Assembly: GCA_039621445.1 (NCBI GenBank)
Contig: CP154955.1
Span: 13,834,918-13,898,917, forward strand
DNA from: Euglena gracilis
Taxonomy: Eukaryota; Euglenida; Euglenophyceae; Euglenales
Length of the DNA stretch: 64,000 nt
Direction: 5' to 3'
This document shows positions 55,426 to 64,000 of the stretch, piece after piece. A program made the translations under genes and the position numbers. A model generated the notes under the pieces. The model did not search any database. It saw nothing but the letters and a program-made list of their open reading frames with translations, and was not told where the DNA came from. The stretch's first letter is position 1; each line of letters starts with the position of its first letter.

Positions 55426-56300
55426 TTTAACAGGGCGGGAAAGGATTTGCTGACACGACCCCCAGGGGTCCACCAGCTAGCCAATTTGCTAGCCCTGGAT
55501 AAAGGCCACTAGCTGGAACCCCCCCCCCCTCAAAAGGGGGCCATGGGCTCCCTCATTGCAAAAATATTTTCCTCTAGCGTGGCGCGCCGAGGCAGAAATG
55601 AGGTGAAAATTTAATATTGAGGGGGGGGGGGCGGGTTTTGTTACAAGAAACCCAAAAAATAGACGAATTGAGGCGCAAAAAAAATTCCTGTCACTGAGTT
55701 TTTTTTTTTCACCAGCTAGCCCTGCTAGCACACCCACTGGACAAATTTTGATCAGCTGCATCGCAGGTTCCAAAGATTAACAAAAAAAACTCATAGTACA
55801 AATGCAAAGTACAAAAAAATGCTTCTCCCCCCATCACTTTAAATTGTATCGCACTGACCAAGGAAAAATCGCTTTGCGAAAGCGCCGAACGCACTTATGG
55901 CCAGTCCCCCCCACCCCCCCCGGTCCCTTTCCCTGTGCTGGGGGGTCTTGGGGGGGGGCCGTGGGGGGGGGGTCCTGGGGGGGGGAAACTGGCCAAGACT
56001 CGCCGAACGAGAATTTTGACTAAAATTTTAAAAAATAAAATAATAAAATAAATAAATAAATTAATAAAAACCCCTTGTCCACCACCCATTGGTGTGGGGG
56101 GATTCCCGTACAGGCATGACTGGGCGTGACTGGGTGTCAGAGAGAGGTCCCGGCCGACCCCCCCCCCCCCCTGGGGGGGGGTACCCTGCCGAAGGCAGCG
56201 TTTTGCTGTGTTGGACCCCAAAATTGACCCCCCAAAGTGAATTCCCCCAAAGCCCCCCCCCCTCCCCCCAGAAGGTGAGTGGGTCTGTACCACCCGGGTC
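55426..56300. other. No supported gene
   Basis: GCTAGC-containing text at 55470-55520 and 55715-55735, and C/G runs near 55905-55990. No exon recognised. Confidence 0.4.
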
Positions 56301-56312
56301 CTAACCCGACCC

Positions 56313-56556
56313 CCCACTTATACCCCCCCCACTTATACCCCCCCCCCATCCTATAACCCCCCCCTACTTATAACCCCCCCCTCGGGCCCAACCACTAAAC
56401 CGTGACTTATAACCCCCCCCCCCCCGGAAGCCATGAGAAGGCAAAGAGAACCGCCAAGGCTGAAACCCCCCCACTTATAACCCCCCCCCCCCCGGGGCCA
56501 ACCCCAAAAAAGGATCCAATAACCCCCGGGGGGGTAAAAAGGGAGGGGGGGGGTTA
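56313..56556. repeat. ACTTATAACCCCCCC repeat block
   Basis: About seven copies of CTTATAACCCCCC with spacers, ending in AATAACCCCCGGGGGGG then TAAAAA and a G-run. Confidence 0.8.
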
Positions 56557-56830
56557 AAACTAAAAACCTCAAACAAACAACCCTCTGCTGGGTGTGATCA
56601 TTGGATGACCGTGGGTGCTTGGCTTTAAGGCAAACTGGTGTCCCGGGGAAACTCCTCCCCCAGAAATTGTAGTCCCTGAGAACCTGTCAGCGTCCCGTCC
56701 AGGGGTTGTTTTTTTTTTTGTCTTGGACCCCCTCCCCCAGGGGGGGAGAGGGGGGGTAGGGTGGGTGGGTCCCTTGGACTCCCTCCCCCCAGGGGGGGGT
56801 GGGGGTAGGGACTGGTGGATATATCTTTTT

Positions 56831-56847
56831 CGGCGCTGAAGGCGCCG
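56831..56847. repeat. Dispersed hairpin CGGCGC loop TGAAG
   Basis: 6-bp stem followed by AAAATTTTG; hairpin family of 4151-4165. Confidence 0.7.
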
Positions 56848-57161
56848 AAAATTTTGAAAAGAGTTCTATGTTTAGCATTTTTTGGGCATTTTCGGGCAAA
56901 GTGGGTGGGACCCCCCCCCCCCCGCAAAGGGGGTGGGGGGGGCCCCCCCCCCCCCCCCCCGGGGGGCCCCACCCCAGGGGGGGGGTGGGTGGGTGCTGAC
57001 CCCCTCCCCCTCCCCCCAGTTTTTAAAAAAAAAACCCTGGTCCCGCCCGGGAAACTGCCAGGGTTCCCGGCACCGGCCAACCTGCCAAACGGGACAGTTT
57101 GCTCAAGGGGTGGGGGTTGCTGCCTGACTGCCCCCGCCTCCCCAGGCCCCCGAGCCCGCCG

Positions 57162-60100
57162 ATGTATGCGGCACACGACCCGTTTGTGGACAGCGACGTC
57201 CCCGACCCGCAGGTGGCTACCCCCGACCCCTCGCTGTGCTACAGCCCCGTCACGTTCCAGCCAGACTCCATCCAGTCCCGCCCTTCAACGGCAAGGTTTT
57301 GGGAGCCATTGGGTCGCGGTAGGTTGTTGATTCGAAAGTGTTGCAGCCATCGCTTAAGCCGGAGGGGTCCAGCCAAACCTGCTCCAATGTTTTCCGGCCT
57401 CTGAGCTGACCAGGGGGTGTTTGAGCGTTGAGCGACGCTGTGGTGGTGTAAGAGGCGGGGATCCCCGCCAGGGTGGGGGTCGGGAGCGTGACCGGCGCCA
57501 TGGTGTCCTCCCAGTGCAACCCCCTTCGCCGCCCTGCCCCCGCGTGGTCCGACGACAGCGATCCGTCGGCGCGCTGCCGCGCCGACCCCCTCGCCGATCC
57601 GTGCGGCGATGACGGGCAGGCTCCCTTCTGCTATGTGATGTGGTGCCCCAGGATGCGGAGATGGAAGCAGGGTTTTGCAAATTGGGTGCCTAAGAGCAGG
57701 TATCACCACATCACATAGTATACACAACACCCAGCAGGTGTGCTTTGAACCCTACAATGGCTGTCTTGTTGACTTAGGATATTGACTGAACGATGAGGGG
57801 AAGTGAACCCTGAAATTTGGCCGTGTGAGAAATTGGTGGTCCGTGTGGGCAAATGCACAAATGGACGGCGTGTGCAAATGCGCACACCAACCGCTTGTGT
57901 AACTGTGAAAGAGCCAGGTGTGCCATCCAAAATTGATGTATTTGCAAAATTGTGAACGTGGTTGGTTTGTGCAAATGCAAAAATAGACTTTTTGGTCGGT
58001 TTGCGCATCTGCGCACACCAACCACTTGTGCAACTGAACACACGTACCATTTGGATGGTGTGGCACAACAGCAGGTTGGAAATCCTTAAGTGCGAGGTGT
58101 TCCGTTAAATTCAAACACAAGAGAATGACCAGGCTGCAGGCCAGAATTTGGGAATCGGCAATTGAAGCTGTGAAAAACTGAAACATCAATATAAACAACC
58201 TTTTCAGGTTTTATCCCGAAAAACTGAGTTTAGAAGTGCCCTTCACCCCCTGTATTTTAGTCCAAAAATGAGGCATAGTTCATTGGCGAAAAATTGAAAT
58301 GTCTGCTGACTTGAAAATTTCTGTGTTCAGGGGGCCATGTAATGCAGGGGGGGGGGAAATTGATATCCGCAATTTTTCCGCAATTTCCGCAATTTTCCGC
58401 AATTTCCGCAATTTTCCGCAATTTTCCGCAATTTTTCCGCAATTTCCGCAATTTTTCCGCAATTTTTTCCCATTTTTTTTTCCGCAGAATTTTTTTCCCC
58501 CCACCGAAGATGGAAGATGCAATGAGTTCAAGCCATTCTTCAAATGGATCAACAGGTGTGCTATTGTGTTTTGTTGTTTTTTTCCCCCCAGTTTACCAAT
58601 TTTTCTCACAGGTGCACCACTGGTCACAGGATTGGGTGCGTCCCACCTGTGCAAAAAACATCAAGCGTGTTGATTTGTGCTCGCCTGCATCGACGTGGGT
58701 GTTGCGGTGTTCTGAACCTCACAATTGAAAAATTTCTAAGTCCCCTCAGACAGAAATGTGTATACCCGATATCAATTTTTCCGCAATTTTTCCGCAATTT
58801 TCGCAATTTTTCCGCAATTTTTCCGCAATTTTTCCGAAGGCCTCCGATATCAATTATTCCCCCCCCCCTGTGTAATGCAGTACACTGACACGTTTCATTT
58901 GACCTTCTCAGACACAACTTACAACACCCTCACTTTGAGCACAACACCTCCACAATCCACAATCTGCTCTACTCCTGTTTCGATCCTTCTCCTGTCTCAG
59001 AAGTCCCTGTTGCCAAGGCTCCAAAATGAATAAGAATATTGGTTGGTGCCCATAATTGCACACATGGCATAAAGTCAGGCCCCCTTACCTGGGTAAGGGG
59101 TGGGTAAGGGGTGGGTAACGGGGGGGGGGTAAGGGGTGGGTAAGGGGTGGGTAAGGGGGGGGGGTGAGGGGTGGGTAAGGGGTGGGTAAGAGGGGTATGA
59201 GGGAGTGAGGAGAAAGTGTATGGGGACGTTGTTGATTACGTTGGTTGACAAAACAGGATGGATTGCCTTTCTTATGGCACCTTTGCAGTTTTCCCACAAT
59301 GGCAGTGAACACGAACACTGATGTGTTGTTTGGTTATGTATTGCAATATTTTGGTGCTTATTCCGAGTTACTGGAACATGGACATCCTGAGAAACCTCTC
59401 AATCGCCTTGAGGTTGACCTACATGCGCAAGGGGTTATGGCAACCAAATTGGAAATTGTGGCAGCTTTGGTGAGGCTGCAGCGCAGTGGTTTTCTGGAGA
59501 AACCACTGCATGGCCCCAAGTATTTGCTTCCATTCACAATGAGGTACATGTTGTTTTGGAATTGCTTCTCCACGGTTTCCTGATCAGTTGCACGCTGCTT
59601 GTTGAATACGTTCCGCTCTTTGCCCTCAAAATTGACCAGAGACGAGGATGAGGTTTATTTTTTTTGCCGGGGGGCCGCGGGGGGGGGGGAGGCCACCCCC
59701 CCCCCGGGCAATGGAGCAGTTCAATGGGTCCCGCTACTTGCGACCAAAATGATGCATCCGAAACATTTTTTGTCCCACATGACTTGGGGTAAGGGGTGGG
59801 TAAGGGGTGGGTAAGGGGTGGGTAAGGGGTAAGGGGGTGGTAAGGGGGCTTCACTTTGTGCCATGACTCCATAATTGTGAAAACCCGCCATTTTAATCCC
59901 GCCATTGATGGGCACATTTGTGCACACCAACCACCCAAACATCCCAGCAGCATTCAATACAGGGGGTCCAGCACCACAAGCATACAAGGGAGATAATACC
60001 AGTGGTGTCACATCCATTTTCCAGCTCCAAACACACTGCCATTGGAGGCTCTCAGTTGTTTTTTAAGTGGTCGGTGTGCGCACATCGTCCATACGCACAT

Positions 60101-62282
60101 TTGCGCACACCGACATCATTTGTGCTGTAGTATGAGTGCCACGGAGTCTTGAACATTCGTGGGGCATTGATGGACAACATGCCACCAATTCAACAGGAAA
60201 CTGGTACCTCCCCCCCCCCATGCCTGATGAACCCCCTTGCCCAATGAACAGGGGTGTTCGGACCGTCTAGATTGTCACCATATATTTTATCTACACAGAA
60301 ACCGTACCCCAAGCCCAATGAACACCCCCCGTTCGGACCGTCTAGATTGTCACCGTAGTGTTCATTGGGCTTGGGGGGGGGGGGGAGGTAACAGTCCTCC
60401 TGTGTGCTGTTCCCCCATATCAACCCCCAGTGGCAGAATTCATGAGTGGCATGTGCACTTCTACTCCTTTTGTAACCAACCTCAAAAACCTCCACAACGT
60501 GCCACAAAACTTCAGAAAGCAACCAAAGGGGTGGACCTACCACCCCGCCTCCAGAACACCACCTGGCGCTGGCAGTTGTCACACAGGGAATGGGGGGGGG
60601 GGTACTGGGGTTTTGGTGTCTTTGTCGGTATTTTTTTTTTATTTTGGGGGGATAGGCGCGGGGGTTTTCGTGTCATTCTGACCTCAAAAAAACAGCAAAA
60701 AAACACGTAATTCCTGGGGGAGCCGGTGCACAAAACGAGAAATTGCCCATGTTTTGTCCGATCCTGCTGCCTCTCACTCTCAGCCCTTGTGACGCCGGTG
60801 CTCAAATCGGTTTTTGGTCGGTTTGCAAAAATGCGCACATCGACCAAAAGCTTAAGTGCGAGATGCGCCGGCTAAGAAAAATAGGTAAAAAACGATGTTT
60901 GGCAATGAGCAAAACTTGTCTCACAAAATGCCGGTTTTTGCACATGGAAAATGGGCAAAAGTAAAATAAATAAAAATGCCAAAAAGTCACCATTTTTGGC
61001 ATTTTTACAGTTTTGGGTGGTTTTCTTTTGGATTTCCCCCCCAAAAAAATCCCAAGGGGGGGTGGGGGGTTCCAGGTTTTTTGGGGGGGTTCTTGTTTTG
61101 AGGAGGGTTCAGGGGAAGGAAACAAGGAAGAGGTGATCCAAAAAGCTCAAAAGCTTATGTCCAGGAATGAAAGACCCACCACAAAAGGCTGGCAACCGCA
61201 AACCAAAGAACAGTAAGTGTCACCGGGCAAATCAGGACAAAAAAGAAGCCCTGAACCCCTGCAGCAAACCTCTCATTTGTCGCCAAAGCCTGCTTACATT
61301 TTTGGGTTTTTGGGGTCATATTTTGTCATTTTCATAAAAAAGGTCGATATGCGCATTTGCGCACATCGACAAAGAAAAAAGCTTAAGTGCGAGATGCGCC
61401 GCCTGAGTTTTTGGGCCTCCCGTGGGAAGGCTTTTTTCGCTCGAATTTTTCAGCAAAATACCAAAAGTTAACCCCCCAAAATAAGGCCTCCCAGATTTTC
61501 AGCAACGGCCATAAAGGAGATTTGGGGTCCTTTTTGGGAGGGAGGGTTAGAGTGTTTGCAGTGCTTTCTCAAGTTCCTTCTCAGTCCTCATTTCTGGTCA
61601 ATTTTCCGAGAGAATCCAAAGCTTCCCAACAAGGAAACTGTCACGTCCAAGGACCTGTCAAGGTCCAGGAAACTGTAGGGTCCCAGCACGGGCCAACCTG
61701 TCAAGGCATAAATTTTTTCCATATTTTCCTTTTTCACACGGTATTCACACACATTTTTTTTTGAATGTCTCACGAGTAGCTTCAAATTTGAATGACCGTT
61801 TGTATGTCTGCATTTTTTGTCCAGAATCTGTTGAAAACCAAAGGAGTTTACAGTTTGGTTAATTGAGTTTTCAGCTGCTGCCCGTAGTAAAATGTCTTCC
61901 ATCCTTTATTTTCACCCTCCTGTCCGGTTGAGACCTGTCTCATTCCCTGCCCATTTTCCTGTCTCTTTCAACTGCTGACTTTCAACCACCGTCTCCAACT
62001 AATTTTCACATCATTAACCACCTTTTTTTTAACAAACGAATTCAAACAATTATGAAATACGAAAATTCTGAACAAATCTGATGTCTCAGCAAACACCCTA
62101 GTCGGCTCCTCGGCGTCGGCCTTGCCTGCCCTGGAAAGGGGCTTGCTGCCGACGACGAGGACGACCCAACTGACCCGGCCACGCGGTTGCTCGGCAAGGA
62201 CTTCACACAGCTGCTGAAGTCGGTGGCCCTGGTGGTGGGGCGGAAGAAGAACCCCACCGCGACCTTTGCTCCGAGTGACTGA
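57162..62282 (+). CDS. Candidate 100-codon gene of unknown function, three exons
   Basis: Exon 57162-57284 starts at ATG (MYAAHDPFVDSDVPDPQVAT to SIQSRP). A 6-base repeat CGCCCT joins it in frame to 57536-57586 (APAWSDDSDPSARCRAD). A 6-base repeat GCCGAC joins that to 62154-62282 (DEDDPTDPATRLLGKDFTQL, then LKSVALVVGRKKNPTATFAP, SD, TGA). Total exactly 300 coding bases. AAGGTTTTGGGAG pairs with CTCCCAGTGCAACCCCCTT at intron 1; CCCCT pairs with AGGGG at intron 2. The protein is acidic and probably disordered for the first 60 residues, with a C-terminal helix ending in a basic patch. No family recognised. Extra exons inside intron 2 are possible. Confidence 0.5.
57285..57535 (+). other. Intron 1 of the 57162 gene
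   Basis: Junction repeat CGCCCT, complementary ends, not GT-AG. Confidence 0.5.
57840..58100. repeat. Transposon-related palindromes and degenerate end
   Basis: GTGCAAATGCGCACACCAAC (57873) and GCGCATCTGCGCACACCAAC (58003) precede CTTAAGTGCGAGGTG (58085), in the order seen at the right end of the 13-kb element. Confidence 0.65.
58350..58868. mobile_element. TTCCGCAATT-family element, copy 2
   Basis: G-run, AAATTGATATCCGC at the left mirrors CCGATATCAATTATTC, C-run at the right. TTCCGCAATT arrays (58370-58470 and 58780-58840) line both ends. Confidence 0.85.
59083..59200. repeat. (GGTAAGGGGTGG)n array, copy 1
   Basis: About nine imperfect GGGTAAGG units with G-run interruptions. Confidence 0.9.
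59299..59583 (+). CDS. Possible small protein between GGTAAGGGGT arrays
   Basis: ATG-initiated 94-codon frame (MAVNTNTDVLFGYVLQYFGA, ... VDLHAQGVMATKLEIVAALV, ending TVS and TGA). It is normal-looking, non-repetitive protein text with balanced composition, unlike the GC3-rich exons nearby. No family recognised; it could be chance or element-derived. Confidence 0.3.
   Translation: MAVNTNTDVLFGYVLQYFGAYSELLEHGHPEKPLNRLEVDLHAQGVMATKLEIVAALVRLQRSGFLEKPLHGPKYLLPFTMRYMLFWNCFSTVS
59785..59848. repeat. (GGTAAGGGGTGG)n array, copy 2
   Basis: Same unit and orientation as 59083-59200, 200 bp after the small open frame. Confidence 0.9.
60065..60115. repeat. GTCGGTGTGCGCA inverted repeat
   Basis: GTCGGTGTGCGCA and TGCGCACACCGAC form 13-bp perfect inverted arms. 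Confidence 0.85.
60828..60876. mobile_element. Right end of a relative of the 13-kb transposon
   Basis: ATGCGCACATCGACC then CTTAAGTGCGAGATGCGCC and GGCTAAG: the same order as 36613-36675. Confidence 0.75.
61348..61407. mobile_element. Right end of a second relative of the 13-kb transposon
   Basis: ATGCGCATTTGCGCACATCG then CTTAAGTGCGAGATGCGCC and GCCTGAG; nearly identical to the end at 60828-60876. Confidence 0.75.
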
Positions 62283-62999
62283 CCACCTGTCCTCCTCACC
62301 ACGATGTTTGGGGGAACGATTGCATTGCCCCCCTTCCAAGGGGGGGCTAGTGGATACAACGGGTCCCTGCCCTCCCAGCTGGGTTTTCAGAAAAATGGAA
62401 GTTCCAGAGGCACTGGGTGTTGGGGGGTGCATTGAATATTTAATATTTCATTTTTAAAAAACGTTGTGCCTTTCAAAGGTTTCAGACTGTCAGATGCGTT
62501 CCCGCCCTAAATTCCACTTTTTCCCGTGGTCATCCCTTCCCTCTGTCCCTCCACCTGCTGGGTCTTCATTCCCCGCGCTACGTCATTTAACCCAACTCCG
62601 GCTCGGCTGGATGGCTTGCCAAAAACAAGTGCTTATCTCAAGTGCATTGGCTCATCTTTTTGGGGTTGGGGATTGGGGGTTGGTGGGTGGGTGGGTGGGT
62701 GGGCCGACCCGCCATGGAGTAGAGGTAGTGAGCTGGTGAGTGGGTTGGGCCAAATGAAAGGCATGGCGCACCCAAGCAAAGGGCCGATCCTGCGGTGTTG
62801 CTTTTATTTGATGGATTGGAGCTGCGGGCCCCGACTGATGGGACGAGGGGCCTCCCTCGCAACCAAAGAGGGAGTTGAAACCCACTGGAAGTACTCACTC
62901 TTCACACTTTCAGGTGAGACCTGCCGCCTCCCCATAGTCCCTCCCCAACAAACCACTGGGCTGCCAGGGTCTCTGCTTCTGGGGTGTGCGCCAATGTGT
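62283..62999. other. No supported gene
   Basis: A short GGGT array lies at 62683-62703. No exon with a supported join. Confidence 0.4.
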
Positions 63000-63124
63000 T
63001 GTGTGTGTTGCGTGTGCGTTGTGTGTGTGTGTGTGTGTGCGTGTGTTGTGTGTGTTGTGTGTGTGTGTTGTGTGTGTGTGGGTGTTGTGTGTGTGTGTGT
63101 GTGTGTGTTTTGTGTGTGTGTGTG

Positions 63125-63169
<45 letters not shown>

Positions 63170-63190
63170 GTGTGTGGGTGTTGTGTGTGC
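63000..63190. repeat. (GT)n compound microsatellite
   Basis: GT dinucleotides with TTG and GGG interruptions. Confidence 0.97.
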
Positions 63191-64000
63191 GTTGGAATGA
63201 AAATGTATTGATATGTCCCTGTCAATCCGCGTTGAAAGGAACATGTGAGTAAACGTGCTTGTCCATGCTCTGCCAATGGGAAAATCCCTTCAAAGTTTCC
63301 ACAGTCCCAATTCGTCCTATTTCTCTGGGGGATGAAAGAACGCTTTCCCCAAGTCTTTCATTCTTTTCACATTGAGAGGGTGGGGTCCCCCCCACCCTCC
63401 CCAGGGCGCAAACCTCCTCACCCCTCGCCCCCTCCTCCCTGAAAATCGGGCCATCTGAAGGAATTTCTCAAAGCTTTCCAGTCGGAGCCCATTCCCAGGC
63501 CCCATAGGCAAGACCTCCCCGGAGTCTGGATGAACCACCTGTCTGCCGGCCCCCAAGTGGCTTCCACCTGCACCCGACCATTTGCCGGCCAGAACACCAA
63601 AATAAGCAGGGACTGTAGGTTCCTACAGGTGGGGCATTACTTATTATTATGGCCGAGCATTATTATTATTTTGAGCCCTTGAAGCCCAGGAAAGCTCCTG
63701 GAAATATTCCTGAAACATTTTCCGTGGAAAGTCACAAACAGGCTTCTTTTTAACTCGAAACAGGTGCTCATAAAGGTCGATACCTTTACAGCCAATTTCG
63801 GCCACTTTTGCCACTGTCCACCGTTTTTTACCACCTTTTTGACAACTTTCATCATTTCCCCTCAATTCAACCATTCTGTGCACTTTTGAGACACTCAGCC
63901 TTCATTTGTTATTTTTTCCATCAATTTTCAGCTACTTTTGACCGTGGGAATTTTCGGGGTCTTTTCCAGGCTTTTGACCATTTTGCCAGTCTGCAATCTT
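63191..64000. other. No supported gene
   Basis: Unique sequence with a CCCCACCCTCCCC block near 63385-63435. Nothing recognised to the end of the window. Confidence 0.4.

Larger units (their letters stand above)
57587..62153 (+). other. Intron 2 of the 57162 gene (4.6 kb)
   Basis: Junction repeat GCCGAC. Contains transposon-related ends, a TTCCGCAATT element, GGTAAGGGGT arrays and a possible nested small open frame. Confidence 0.45.

Noticed and set aside
59083-59200. Internal telomere sequence
   Set aside because: The unit is irregular and matches no standard telomere repeat; kept only as a low-interest observation.

Overview
This is eukaryotic DNA. Coding sequence is GC-rich at third positions and cut into very short exons. 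Introns take up nearly everything else and are full of microsatellites, C/G homopolymers and short inverted-repeat elements. I see no bacterial operon, rRNA or tRNA. The species cannot be named from sequence alone. The intron type (no GT-AG ends, short direct repeats at junctions, complementary intron ends) is known best from euglenids; similar introns are reported in some dinoflagellate-lineage parasites. I therefore infer a euglenozoan- or dinoflagellate-like protist.

Region 1 (about 1-45,890, plus strand) is the 3' half of one gene for a full-size ABCG/PDR-type ABC transporter. I place 26 exons that join in frame into about 716 codons. In order they cover the end of transmembrane domain 1, the second nucleotide-binding domain (Walker A to H-loop) and transmembrane domain 2 to a TAG stop at 45,888-45,890. 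The 5' half lies upstream of the window. None of the 25 introns can be written as GT-AG. Nearly every one has a 2-7 base direct repeat at its ends (one has a single base), and most have complementary sequence just inside.

Region 2 (23,710-36,675) sits inside intron 18 of that gene. It is a 12,966-bp mobile element with 26-bp terminal inverted repeats (25 of 26 positions match) and a 5-bp target duplication, ATAAA. It carries two minus-strand genes. One resembles an RNase-H-like transposase; the other has a ParB-like segment and ordinary GT-AG introns. About 17 copies of a GCGC-AATT-GCGC palindrome lie in its non-coding parts. Smaller elements and minisatellites are nested in it.

Region 3 (45,891-64,000) holds repeat-rich DNA, a candidate gene start at 46,215 and a candidate three-exon, 100-codon gene (57,162-62,282). 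Both use the same non-GT-AG intron type as the transporter. Ends of elements related to the 13-kb transposon occur near 58.1, 60.8 and 61.3 kb.

Several families of short mobile-looking elements recur throughout. They share one design: a C-run at the left end, a G-run at the right end, inverted arrays of a short unit inside, and usually TA at both edges.
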